A DNA stretch of 34,976 nt from a virus. The notes under the pieces were generated by a model. The model was not told the DNA's origin. It was given only the letters and a program-made list of their open reading frames with translations, and ran no database searches. Positions within the stretch are counted from its first letter, which is position 1, and every line of letters begins with the position of its first letter. The stretch covers positions 1 through 34,976 of the IMG/VR virus record IMGVR_UViG_3300009098_000018. The stretch is one strand, 5' to 3'. Below are positions 15,037 through 20,952 of this stretch, piece after piece. The position numbers were made by a program, and so were the translations under genes.

Positions 15037-15264
15037 TCACTGCAACTGCGCGAGGATCTCAGCGACGACGCTTTCGAACAGGAGCACGAGCACGGGCCTT
15101 TGCTTGGCGAGTTGTTGCAGCATGTTGCCGAGCGACGCGGGCGGCATGGGCCGATCGCTCCAGGGCGCCGGCTTGCTCAGCGGGTCGCGCGAGGCGCTCC
15201 AGATCACCAACCGTGCGGCGCACCTCTGCACGTGTCGCGTGGGAAACGGGATCAGTTTGGGCAT
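15037..15264 (-). CDS. Small protein upstream of the integrase
   Basis: A 75-aa protein (MPKLIPFPTRHVQRCAARLV) with a helical C-terminal part ('SLGNMLQQLAKQRPVLVLLFESVVAEILAQLQ'). Third codon positions are mostly G/C, unlike the overlapping frame of the neighbouring HTH gene. It ends six bases before the integrase start, so both are probably co-transcribed. The frame is open to an upstream ATG at 15357, which is less likely. The function is unknown; a directionality or integration accessory is possible. Confidence 0.55.
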   Translation of the reverse strand: MPKLIPFPTRHVQRCAARLVIWSASRDPLSKPAPWSDRPMPPASLGNMLQQLAKQRPVLVLLFESVVAEILAQLQ

Positions 15265-15601
15265 GGGGGCGTGTGACGGTTGAACCAGCAAGAGCGCGGC
15301 CGTTGGTTTCTTTCGGGTTCCCTGTTGATTCCTTAGGATCGGCGCCGGGCGCGCCAAACTTCGTCACGCCGGACTGACGAATCGTGTCGACGTCAGTGAG
15401 GGCCTCGCGCAATTCGTCGACGTAGGCATTGAACCCGTCGAGAGCCGCGACAGACACCGGCCCGATCCCGTCCTTCTGATTGATCCACCGGCTGAGGGTG
15501 GCCGGCTGCATCCCCATCTTCCCGGCCATAATTTTCTGACTGCATCCCAGGTTGATCAGGCGCAACGCGCGTTGTCGGAGCGTCTCGTTCGTGTCCACCA
15601 C
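15059..15601 (-). CDS. HTH regulator of the second switch (start and end uncertain)
   Basis: A frame of 180 aa from GTG 15601. The credible part is residues 1-100: 'VVDTNETLRQRALRLINLGC', 'SQKIMAGKMGMQPATLSRWINQ' (helix-turn-helix), 'DGFNAYVDELREAL'. After about 15264 the frame overlaps the 75-aa gene and becomes Arg/Ala-rich with poor codon bias, so the functional end is unclear. It is divergent from a Cro-like gene across a repeat-bearing control region, which fits a lysogeny repressor. No ATG or ribosome site is seen; TTG 15613 or GTG 15601/15598 are options. Confidence 0.5.
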   Translation of the reverse strand: MVDTNETLRQRALRLINLGCSQKIMAGKMGMQPATLSRWINQKDGIGPVSVAALDGFNAYVDELREALTDVDTIRQSGVTKFGAPGADPKESTGNPKETNGRALAGSTVTRPHAQTDPVSHATRAEVRRTVGDLERLARPAEQAGALERSAHAARVARQHAATTRQAKARARAPVRKRRR

Positions 15602-15654
15602 GCACGACGGTAACAAGCCGACGGCGCGGGCGGTGTCCCAATCAGGCAGGGTTA

Positions 15655-15728
15655 CGGGCTCACAATCGTTCGTACAATATCTTGTTGACGAGTACGGAAA
15701 AACAACGTAACGTACGGCACAACAACCT
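15655..15728. promoter_or_regulatory. Divergent control region of the second switch
   Basis: Plus promoter: TTGACG (15685-15690), 17 bases, TAACGT (15708-15713), starting just before ATG 15729 with no Shine-Dalgarno. A weaker minus promoter has TATTGT (15679-15674) with a poor -35. Two direct repeats, GTACGGAAAAACAAC at 15692 and GTACGGCACAACAAC at 15712 (13 of 15 identical, 20 bases apart), flank the plus -10 and are likely operators. Confidence 0.5.
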
Positions 15729-15932
15729 ATGGCTAAGCTGAACCTCGCCCTCAAGTTCGCAATTCTCGAAAGCCGGCTGTCGCAGGTCGACGTCGCCGAG
15801 AAGGCCGATCTGCATGAGAGCCGCCTGAGTCAGATCGTCAACGGCCGCCGGGACGCCTCCGAGGCCGAACGGAAGGTGCTCGCGCGGATCCTCAAGCGCA
15901 AGCCCGAGGAACTGTTCGAGGCGACCTCGTGA
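15729..15932 (+). CDS. Cro-like XRE DNA-binding protein
   Basis: A 67-aa single HTH domain: 'LALKFAILESRLSQVDVAEKADLHESRLSQIVNGRRDASEAERKVLARILKRKPEELF'. The QVDVAEKADLHESRLSQIVNG core is a typical XRE helix pair. It is transcribed away from the minus-strand HTH gene, and the direct repeats lie between them. The pair resembles a CI/Cro-type decision switch. It is coupled by GTGA to an excisionase-like gene. Confidence 0.75.
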   Translation: MAKLNLALKFAILESRLSQVDVAEKADLHESRLSQIVNGRRDASEAERKVLARILKRKPEELFEATS

Positions 15933-16162
15933 GCCTCCCGCCGCGGGCCTACACGACCGACCAGGTGTGCCAGATCCTGGCGATCCCGCGCCGGTCCTTC
16001 TTCCATCACCGGAAGCACGGGCATCTGCCGATGTGCATCGAGCTCCGGCCGCGCATCGGGCGCATCGTGCGCTACCAGGCCGAACCGATCGATCGCTACG
16101 CGGACGGCCGAGGCCTCGGCAACGGCCGATCGTTCTTCACGTCCCATCGCCGGACCGGTTGA
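15929..16162 (+). CDS. Excisionase/AlpA-like HTH protein
   Basis: A 77-aa protein: 'AYTTDQVCQILAIPRRSFFHHRKHGHLPMCIELRPRIGRIVRYQAEPIDRYADG'. This is the winged-helix pattern of MerR/excisionase-type DNA binders: 'T.dqv...L.ip.rsff...k.G.lP....p.ig....y....i..y'. The start is GTG, overlapping the Cro-like stop. Being the second gene from the early-type promoter and near the integrase, it could act as a directionality factor. Confidence 0.65.
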   Translation: MSLPPRAYTTDQVCQILAIPRRSFFHHRKHGHLPMCIELRPRIGRIVRYQAEPIDRYADGRGLGNGRSFFTSHRRTG

Positions 16163-16296
16163 TGGAGACGGCCGTCCTCCTCCGCATCGTCTGCGCCTGG
16201 TGCAAGACCGTGCTCCAGGAAGGGGATCCCGGCGCCCCGACGTCGCACGCGCTGTGTGTGGCCTGTCGCGAGCGCGTCCTGCGGCCCTTGGCCTGA
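16162..16296 (+). CDS. 44-residue zinc-binding microprotein
   Basis: METAVLLRIVCAWCKTVLQE followed by a SHALCVACRERVL segment: two C-x2-C pairs 20 residues apart with a His before the second. Small phage and bacterial proteins with 'CAWC...SHG.C..C' occur widely. The start overlaps the upstream stop as TGATG. The function is unknown; DNA or protein binding is likely. Confidence 0.6.
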   Translation: METAVLLRIVCAWCKTVLQEGDPGAPTSHALCVACRERVLRPLA

Positions 16297-16365
16297 GTCA
16301 TGGTTCCCACGGTGCCCGACCCGGATCGCGCGGCGCTACTCCTCAGAACGGAGAAACGCCCGCGC

Positions 16366-16647
16366 ATGGCGACCGCCGATCTCCGGAAAGCGGAGAGCAA
16401 CGAGGTCGGCCGGGCCATTGATCGCGCGCGGCAGTTGCGCGGCTGGAGTCTCAAAGAATTCTCCGGGGCGGCGCAACGGGAGGAACGACAGATCGCGCGC
16501 TGGATTGCCGGGACCGAACACCCGCAGCTCGACACCTTGTTTGCGATCGTGTCCTTTCGGCATGCGTTGATCGTGGCGTTGGCCGAGAGCGCGGGGCTCG
16601 GGGTGAAGGTGCACACGATCGTCACGATTGAGCAGGCGCCGGCATGA
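16366..16647 (+). CDS. Small HTH protein
   Basis: A 93-aa protein from ATG 16366: 'ATADLRKAESNEVGRAIDRA', 'LRGWSLKEFSGAAQREERQIARWIAGTEHPQLDTLFAI'. The SLKEFSGAAQREERQIARWI segment is an HTH with the Trp typical of prophage Cro-like proteins. An in-frame ATG at 16300 would add 22 residues. It is coupled by ATGA to the next gene. It probably binds DNA; its target is not known. Confidence 0.6.
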   Translation: MATADLRKAESNEVGRAIDRARQLRGWSLKEFSGAAQREERQIARWIAGTEHPQLDTLFAIVSFRHALIVALAESAGLGVKVHTIVTIEQAPA

Positions 16648-16877
16648 AACCCTCGCTCGTGAAACGCGTCGCCGAGGACATCAATCGCCGCCTCGAGCCG
16701 GACGCGTCGACGGTCGTGACGGCCGAAACCGAAGCGCTCTATCGGTCGATGCCGTATCAGGCACTCGTGACGTTGAAAGTGGCGTTCACGCTCGATCGGG
16801 ATCAGTCGACGAACGAAACGACGCGGGCGTTTTGTCAGAGCCGGATCGATCTGATCGAACGCGTGCGGAAGGTGTGA
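16644..16877 (+). CDS. Small helical protein, unknown function
   Basis: A 77-aa, helix-rich protein (MKPSLVKRVAEDINRRLEPD, 'YRSMPYQALVTLKVAFTLDRDQSTNETTRAFCQSRIDLIERV'). It is coupled by ATGA to the HTH gene upstream, so they may work as a pair. A gap of 107 bases follows (16878-16984) with two CCGCGG palindromes that could pair with one another, and no other feature that I can support. Confidence 0.5.
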   Translation: MKPSLVKRVAEDINRRLEPDASTVVTAETEALYRSMPYQALVTLKVAFTLDRDQSTNETTRAFCQSRIDLIERVRKV

Positions 16878-16984
16878 AGGTGGCGCTTAAGTAGGGAAGA
16901 GATCAGGAGACCGCGGTTAGTTGATTAGGCCAGCCGCGGCCCCTGGCGTCACAGCCGGCACGGGGTCAAGGAGGCCCGTCGGCC

Positions 16985-17308
16985 ATGTCAGCTTCGAGGG
17001 TAGCAGAGCCGTACGGGGCAACGTCAAGATCGTTCCTGACCGGAGACGTCGCGCGGGCGCTCCACGTGACGCGGGAGGCGGTGCGGTGGTTGGTGCGGGT
17101 CGAGCAGCTCGCCTGTGCGCGCACGCCGAAAGGGTGGCGACTCTTTGAAGCTGGCGACGTCTTGCGGCTCGCGCAGCGGCGCGACGAAGCGCGATTGCGG
17201 GGCGTGAAGGTGTTACGTCCGCGGAAACTCGGCGCCCGAGGCGGACCTCGACAGTTGTCGCTCTTCGGGCCGCGATTGGTTGACAAAGGTCAAGTACATC
17301 ATCCGTGA
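16985..17308 (+). CDS. MerR/excisionase-like DNA-binding protein
   Basis: A 107-aa protein: 'SFLTGDVARALHVTREAVRWLVRVEQLACARTPKGWRLFEAGDVLRLAQRRDEARLRGVKVLRPRK'. This is a helix-turn-helix with a wing (TPKGWRLF) as in MerR N-terminal domains. The tail holds 'RQLSLFGP', a QLSLF clamp-binding-type peptide. An AAGGAGG site lies nine bases before the ATG. A gap of 37 bases follows before the next start. Confidence 0.6.
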   Translation: MSASRVAEPYGATSRSFLTGDVARALHVTREAVRWLVRVEQLACARTPKGWRLFEAGDVLRLAQRRDEARLRGVKVLRPRKLGARGGPRQLSLFGPRLVDKGQVHHP

Positions 17309-17345
17309 ACGCTCAACAAAATCGGGGGGTCCGATAAGGGGCCTT

Positions 17346-17564
17346 ATGGCTAACCAGTCGCCCGTCGTCCAGGCGCAGACCCTCATCGATGAGGGGCGCC
17401 GGTTGTTCGCGCACGACGTCGACGCCCTGCTCGACAAAATCGCGGACGCCGTGAATCACCTGAACGACGCGGAACGGCAAGAGGCGCTGCGGTTAATTCA
17501 CGCGTGGGTGCTCGAACGGTTCGATGCGCGGATCGGGTTGACGGCTGAGGATCCGAGGGACTGA
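17346..17564 (+). CDS. Small helical protein, unknown function
   Basis: A 72-aa protein (MANQSPVVQAQTLIDEGRRL), all helical: 'FAHDVDALLDKIADAVNHLNDAERQEALRLIHAWVLERF'. An AAGGGG stretch lies upstream. An in-frame TTG at 17280 would extend it over a TTGAC/GTCAA inverted repeat (17280-17293). No family is recognised. Confidence 0.5.
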   Translation: MANQSPVVQAQTLIDEGRRLFAHDVDALLDKIADAVNHLNDAERQEALRLIHAWVLERFDARIGLTAEDPRD

Positions 17565-17566
17565 CA

Positions 17567-17863
17567 ATGCCCGAAAAGCATTCGGCGCGCAGAGGCACGA
17601 CGGGGAAGTCGCGGTCCTCCCGTACCGCATCGAAAGGCGCGGGTGGTCAGGACACCATCGTTCGGGATCGGTTGTTCGATCTGCGGGATTACTTCGCGGG
17701 GCAAGCGCTCTGCGGCGACCTCGCGGGCCAGCACGCCGGCGTCGCCAGTGACGAAGACGCCGACTTCATCGCGCAACGCGCCTACGACTTCGCTGACGCC
17801 ATGCTGAAACATCGCCGCATTCACCCCGGGGCCGACGACGCGGTACGGGAGGAGCCGGCGTAG
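17567..17863 (+). CDS. Small phage protein with YFAGQAL motif
   Basis: A 98-aa protein. A basic Ser/Thr-rich start (KHSARRGTTGKSRSSRTASK) is followed by 'LFDLRDYFAGQALCGDLAGQ' and 'DADFIAQRAYDFADAMLKHRR'. The 'DYFAGQAL...AY..ADAML..R' pattern is common in phage and prophage proteins of unknown function. The C-terminal codons (DAVREE) lie in a DNA segment repeated at 19707. It starts two bases after the previous stop. Confidence 0.65.
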   Translation: MPEKHSARRGTTGKSRSSRTASKGAGGQDTIVRDRLFDLRDYFAGQALCGDLAGQHAGVASDEDADFIAQRAYDFADAMLKHRRIHPGADDAVREEPA

Positions 17864-17883
17864 TCGATCGTTCGCCATTCGCG
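17837..17883 (+). repeat. Dispersed repeat, copy 1
   Basis: GACGCGGTACGGGAGGA (17837-17853) and CCATTCGCG (17875-17883). The same two blocks lie in the same order with nearly equal spacing at 19707-19752. The second block recurs again at 20307. Confidence 0.6.
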
Positions 17884-17884
17884 T

Positions 17885-18046
17885 ATGAGAGCGTTTCTGA
17901 TTTCCGTCGTCGTGCTCGTGATCGCCGCGGGGCTGAGACTGTGGCACGTCCGCCGCCGGCATCATCTCGATCGGAAACCCGACGTCTCCCCCACATGGCT
18001 TGTGAAACACCGCTATGACCGGGAGGGCGATCGGCGATGGAAGTAG
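17885..18046 (+). CDS. 53-residue single-pass membrane protein
   Basis: MRAFLISVVVLVIAAGLRLW is one N-terminal transmembrane helix, followed by a basic His/Arg tail (HVRRRHHLDRKPD, then 'WLVKHRYDREGDRRW'). Positive-inside topology would place the tail in the cytoplasm. It overlaps the acidic gene by ten bases. The function is unknown. Confidence 0.5.
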   Translation: MRAFLISVVVLVIAAGLRLWHVRRRHHLDRKPDVSPTWLVKHRYDREGDRRWK

Positions 18047-18180
18047 AAACGCACGTCGACGACCCGGACGATCCTGACGAGGACGCCGAGCCGGACGATG
18101 ACGACTTCGAGGATGACGACTACAACGATGGCAACGGAGAGGAAGACGATCCCGACGACGATGACGGCGATGGACTCTGA
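18037..18180 (+). CDS. Extremely acidic 47-residue protein
   Basis: MEVETHVDDPDDPDEDAEPD and then mostly Asp/Glu up to GDGL. More than half of the residues are Asp or Glu, and there is one His and no Lys or Arg. The frame is ten bases into the preceding gene and runs into the next. Such proteins can mimic DNA and block host DNA-binding enzymes. A simple GAC/GAT repeat expansion could also create it, so translation is not certain. Confidence 0.45.
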   Translation: MEVETHVDDPDDPDEDAEPDDDDFEDDDYNDGNGEEDDPDDDDGDGL

Positions 18181-18496
18181 CGAGGCGCGGGCCAACCGGG
18201 CGCTCACGATGTTCCGGATCGGCTTCGCCGCGTCGTGTGGCTTCATCCTGACCTCCGCGGGGATGCAGCTCGCGACGAAGGGGTGGATGGGCGTGCTCCT
18301 GTCGGCGGCGCTCTTGATGGCCGTCGTCACGATGCAGGCGATCGTCGAGATGCACCACTGGAAGGTGACGCTGCAGTGTCGCCAGTATCGCGCGCAAGGG
18401 GACGCGGCCGCGGAGATGTTGAAGCGCCTGCAGGCCGCGCACGGCATCGAGGTCACCGTCAGTACGGAGTCGGAAGCCTCGAACACGAAGCATTGA
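18170..18496 (+). CDS. Two-helix membrane protein
   Basis: A 108-aa protein (MDSDEARANRALTMFRIGFA). Hydrophobic segments lie at about 14-34 and 40-60 ('MFRIGFAASCGFILTSAGM', 'WMGVLLSAALLMAVVTMQAIV'). A soluble helical tail follows ('QCRQYRAQGDAAAEMLKRLQAAHGIEVTV'). ATG 18170 is preferred because it leaves the least overlap with the acidic gene; 18161 is possible. A superinfection-exclusion role would fit its place among early regulators but is not shown. Confidence 0.55.
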   Translation: MDSDEARANRALTMFRIGFAASCGFILTSAGMQLATKGWMGVLLSAALLMAVVTMQAIVEMHHWKVTLQCRQYRAQGDAAAEMLKRLQAAHGIEVTVSTESEASNTKH

Positions 18497-18506
18497 ATTT
18501 GGACGT

Positions 18507-18546
18507 GGTCGAACGATCCGGTGTGGGGACACGGGATCGTCCGACC
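18507..18546 (+). other. Long near-perfect hairpin
   Basis: GGTCG-A-ACGATCC pairs with GGATCGT-C-CGACC; inside it GTGT pairs with ACAC around a GGGG loop. Sixteen base pairs form with two symmetrical mismatches. It lies just after the membrane gene and starts a 343-base gene-free stretch (18497-18839). That stretch also holds an AAAGGAG motif with no good frame and a locally AT-rich TAGATATAG patch near 18728. No T-run follows the hairpin, so it is not a simple terminator. Confidence 0.55.
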
Positions 18547-18839
18547 TGACTGACACCCCGGCGGACAGAAAGGAGCGATCGAGGAACCGAGTAGCAGCTA
18601 AGCGCTTTCCCAGCGCGCACTCCCAACATAACCCACGAGGCCCCTCCGCGTACACGGCACTGTTGCTTTCCAGGGCGACGGCCGTGACGGGGAGGGGGTG
18701 TGAGGCGTGCGATGTGTCGACCGAGATCTAGATATAGCAGAGGCCGTTTTTCGAAGGCAAGATCCCGCGGGCCGGAATCAGAAAGAAAGGGCCGAGTTTT
18801 TTTCCGTCGAGCCAGGTGCGTACAAATTCGCTCCGCTCG

Positions 18840-19781
18840 ATGGTCGGGGAAGTCTTTAGGGAGGCAGACTCGGGGGCGGGCGTGACGTACCGCGCCTCGA
18901 TCGAAGAGCGCATCGCGTGGACCACGGGCTTTCACACGTCGTCCGATGTGCGCGTGCTGCAGGCGTTGGCGCGGTTCGCGGATTGGCAGACGGGGACGGG
19001 GGCTCGCCCGAGCGTCGAGAAACTCCAGGGACGTGTGCCGGACCTCTCGCCTCGCACGATCGCGCGATGCCTCCGACGTCTCGAACAGCAAGGCTGGATC
19101 GAAGCGAAGCGTCAGCATCGACGACCGACAACCTACCGGATCTGTTTAGAGCGGCTCGCGACGAGTGCCACGATGGCGAAAGTGATCGACCAACCGACCG
19201 CCGTTGACTGCCAAAATGGCAGTCAAAACGCGCGAGATCTGACTGCCACTTTGTCCGGCTTGACTGCCACTTTGTCCAAATCTGACTGCCAAAATGGCAG
19301 TCCATCTGTACTCAGTACCCTGACTTCTGATCTAAGTGCACCGCCGCTGCGCGTCGGGACGCTCACGAACCCCGAACCAGACCAAGAGCGAAAAGGCGAA
19401 AGTCGAGAGGAGTCGCGCGATGGACCGACGTCGATACCACCTGGAGCCGCCGACCTTCGGGCAGACCATCGCGATCATCCGCAGCCTGCCGACGCCGGAC
19501 CTCGAAACGATCAAGCGCGAGCACCTGGCGCGGGGGTTCACCTACGACAACCAGCAGATTCACAACGCCCTGGCGGCGCTCGACCATCGATCCCGCAGCA
19601 ACTTACGCTCGGGCCAGACGCGCGCCCGCACGACGCGACGATAACCCCGCAGTGGGGACGCTTCGCGGACGTGCTCCGACAGGCGTTGCAGCAACCCAAA
19701 GCGGCCGACGCGGTACGGGAGGACGTGGATCCACCCGTCGTGACCATTCGCGAGAAAGCTTCTTCTGGAGGTTCGTCATGA
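18840..19781 (+). CDS. Replication initiator-like winged-helix protein with internal iterons
   Basis: The open frame is 313 aa. Residues 12-105 form a winged helix like HTH_36/lambda-O-type initiators: 'IEERIAWTTGFHTSSDVRVLQALARFADWQTGTGARPSVEKLQGRVPDLSPRTIARCLRRLEQQGWIEAKRQ'. Residues about 122-155 are encoded by an iteron array. Beyond about 19395 the codon bias collapses while another frame (19420-19644) becomes well coded, so the biological C terminus is uncertain. The frame is well coded again from about 19600 and ends in ATGA overlap. The start may also be GTG 18816. Its role is probably to bind the iterons and load the replication machinery. Confidence 0.6.
   Translation: MVGEVFREADSGAGVTYRASIEERIAWTTGFHTSSDVRVLQALARFADWQTGTGARPSVEKLQGRVPDLSPRTIARCLRRLEQQGWIEAKRQHRRPTTYRICLERLATSATMAKVIDQPTAVDCQNGSQNARDLTATLSGLTATLSKSDCQNGSPSVLSTLTSDLSAPPLRVGTLTNPEPDQERKGESREESRDGPTSIPPGAADLRADHRDHPQPADAGPRNDQARAPGAGVHLRQPADSQRPGGARPSIPQQLTLGPDARPHDATITPQWGRFADVLRQALQQPKAADAVREDVDPPVVTIREKASSGGSS
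19204..19302. repeat. Iteron array, probable replication origin
   Basis: Four direct copies of TGACTGCCA start at 19205, 19240, 19261 and 19283. The outer two are palindromes: TTGACTGCCA / TGGCAGTCAA around AAA (19204-19226) and GACTGCCA / TGGCAGTC around AAA (19284-19302). The inner two are exact 17-base copies, TGACTGCCACTTTGTCC, 21 bases apart. They lie inside the initiator-like gene, as in lambda O. Confidence 0.7.
19420..19644 (+). CDS. Small protein in shifted frame inside the replication ORF
   Basis: A 74-aa protein (MDRRRYHLEPPTFGQTIAII, 'TPDLETIKREHLARGFTYDNQQIHNALAALD'). It has a strong GAGAGGAG site seven bases upstream and G/C-rich third positions, so this frame is the true coding one here. 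The end (RSRSNLRSGQTRARTTRR) looks poorer, while the other frame becomes good ('TPQWGRFADVLRQALQQPK'). That suggests an indel or a frameshift near 19590 that would join the two into one protein of about 120 aa ending at 19781. Confidence 0.55.
   Translation: MDRRRYHLEPPTFGQTIAIIRSLPTPDLETIKREHLARGFTYDNQQIHNALAALDHRSRSNLRSGQTRARTTRR
19707..19757 (+). repeat. Dispersed repeat, copy 2
   Basis: GACGCGGTACGGGAGGA (19707-19723) as at 17837, and TGACCATTCGCGAGAAA (19741-19757), which recurs exactly at 20304-20320. At protein level the shared parts read DAVRE and TIREK. Confidence 0.6.
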
Positions 19782-20014
19782 AAGTCACCCTCGAATCCGT
19801 TGCGGATGATCTTGTGAGCACCATCAACGACAAACTCGGCCTCCGCCGTGCCGGGAAGCGACCGATGATGAAGCTCCCCGCGAACAAGATCGAGGCCGCG
19901 AAGATCACGTCGGCCCGCTGTCCGATCTGTCAGCACACCGGCGCGCGCGCCTCGAAGACGCAACCGGGCGCGCTCTACTGCACGTGGTGTAACCACATCT
20001 GGGAGCTGACATGA
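19778..20014 (+). CDS. Small zinc ribbon protein
   Basis: A 78-aa protein: a helical start (MKVTLESVADDLVSTINDKL), then a zinc ribbon 'ARCPICQHTGARASKTQPGALYCTWCNHIWEL' with two C-x2-C pairs. A TGGAGG site lies upstream, and the ATG overlaps the stop of the preceding frame (ATGA). Zinc ribbons of this type are common next to phage replication genes. It is coupled by ATGA to the next gene. Confidence 0.6.
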   Translation: MKVTLESVADDLVSTINDKLGLRRAGKRPMMKLPANKIEAAKITSARCPICQHTGARASKTQPGALYCTWCNHIWELT

Positions 20015-20334
20015 CCCTTGAAGACTTCGTTCGACGCGGACAGGCCGCGCAAGCCGCGGTCGATGACCTGACCGGCAAGGCGCTGACCGACGACGACCGC
20101 GCACGACTCGCGGCGATCCTGGACGCCCACGATCCGGAAGAGCTCGCGAACCTGATCTACGGCTACTACCGCGATGCGGACCGGGCCGATCGCACGTCGC
20201 GCAGTCAGATGTATCTGCACCTGGGATGCTGGCCGGGGCCGTCCTTCGCGCGGGGAACGCCAAGCGGCGGGCGCGGTAAGGCTATCGATGAGTCAACCCA
20301 TCCTGACCATTCGCGAGAAATCGCATTTTCCTGA
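20011..20334 (+). CDS. Small acidic helical protein
   Basis: A 107-aa protein (MTLEDFVRRGQAAQAAVDDL). 'TDDDRARLAAILDAHDPEELANLIYGYYRDADR' is well coded. The last 40 residues ('GPSFARGTPSGGRGKAIDES') look weaker and overlap the next small gene by 47 bases. The function is unknown. Confidence 0.5.
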   Translation: MTLEDFVRRGQAAQAAVDDLTGKALTDDDRARLAAILDAHDPEELANLIYGYYRDADRADRTSRSQMYLHLGCWPGPSFARGTPSGGRGKAIDESTHPDHSREIAFS

Positions 20335-20404
20335 TGCAGGTTCCACGGGGAACGTCTCAGAGATCGCAGAACTCTCAGAACCTCCGAAAGGTTCTCAGAA
20401 GTGA
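20288..20404 (+). CDS. 38-residue peptide with TIREK motif
   Basis: MSQPILTIREKSHFPDAGST followed by a Glu/Ser-rich tail. An AAGG site precedes the ATG, and the stop overlaps the next gene as GTGA. The PILTIREK segment is encoded by the 17-base repeat shared with 19741-19757. Its tail DNA holds three TCTCAGA repeats and a 7-bp hairpin (AGAACCT / AGGTTCT, 20377-20395). It may be a real peptide or mainly a regulatory leader for the gene at 20401. Confidence 0.4.
   Translation: MSQPILTIREKSHFPDAGSTGNVSEIAELSEPPKGSQK
20304..20320 (+). repeat. Dispersed repeat, copy 3 (second block only)
   Basis: TGACCATTCGCGAGAAA, identical to 19741-19757. Confidence 0.6.
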
Positions 20405-20811
20405 CCAGCCCCGACTATTCCACCTGGCTGACCAAAGCCCAAGCCGCGGACGCGATCGGCGTCAGCACGAAAACGATCGAGGCGTTCGCCAAGGACGCCA
20501 AAATCCAACAAGCCGCCTGGCGGCCGTCAGGACGCGGGCCCGAGAAAGCCGTCTACAACCCTGACGACGTCGCGAGAATCGCCCAGGAGCGCCGGCCAGG
20601 CCTGCCGCCGTTCGTTTTACCGGCGAGTTCAAATGGGAACGGGAACGGGCGAGGGGTCTCAGGCCTCTCAGGGGTATCAATCGATACCGGAGCCGCGCTC
20701 GAGCGCTCGGGTCCACTACCGACCGGGGAAGAGATCCTCCGCCTCGTCTTTGCCGCGGCGCTGCGATCGTTGGCGTCTGAGAAGTCCGAGACTTCTGAGA
20801 ACTCTCAGAAG
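20355..20811. repeat. TCTCAGA repeat cluster
   Basis: TCTCAGA occurs at 20355, 20373, 20393 and 20803, its complement TCTGAGA at 20776 and 20794, and TCTCAGG at 20657 and 20666. CTTCTGAGA / TCTCAGAAG around AC (20792-20811) is a perfect 9-base palindrome. GGTATC / GATACC around AATC lies at 20673-20688. The cluster sits before and inside the double-HTH gene, so it may be its binding-site array. Confidence 0.5.
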
Positions 20812-20952
20812 CTGTTTCTGACGATCCCCGAGGCCGCGGCCGTGTCCGGCTTCAGCCAGGCGTACTTGCGGCGCGCGTGTCGGGGCGGGTGGTCCGGGGC
20901 GATCAAGGACAAGGGCTGGAAGATTCGGCGGAAGGATCTCGAGCAGCTGTGA
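20401..20952 (+). CDS. Protein with two excisionase-type HTH domains
   Basis: A 183-aa protein. The N-terminal domain (residues 6-65: 'TWLTKAQAADAIGVSTKTIEAFAKDAKI', 'YNPDDVARIAQERRP') and the C-terminal domain (137-183: 'LFLTIPEAAAVSGFSQAYLRRACRGGW', 'GWKIRRKDLEQL') are both winged HTH folds of the excisionase/MerR type. The Ser/Glu/Asn-rich linker is encoded by the TCTCAGA repeat cluster. Two DNA-binding heads on one chain suit binding to paired sites, as in a partition or replication-control protein. GTG start, overlapping the upstream stop. Confidence 0.65.
   Translation: MTSPDYSTWLTKAQAADAIGVSTKTIEAFAKDAKIQQAAWRPSGRGPEKAVYNPDDVARIAQERRPGLPPFVLPASSNGNGNGRGVSGLSGVSIDTGAALERSGPLPTGEEILRLVFAAALRSLASEKSETSENSQKLFLTIPEAAAVSGFSQAYLRRACRGGWSGAIKDKGWKIRRKDLEQL

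Noticed and set aside
18700-18885. Small plus-strand frame before the replication gene
   Set aside because: Arg/Ser-rich with no ribosome site, and it overlaps the start of the replication gene in a different frame.
19204-19302. CRISPR-like repeat array
   Set aside because: Repeats are short, unevenly spaced, partly palindromic and lie in a coding frame; they fit iterons.
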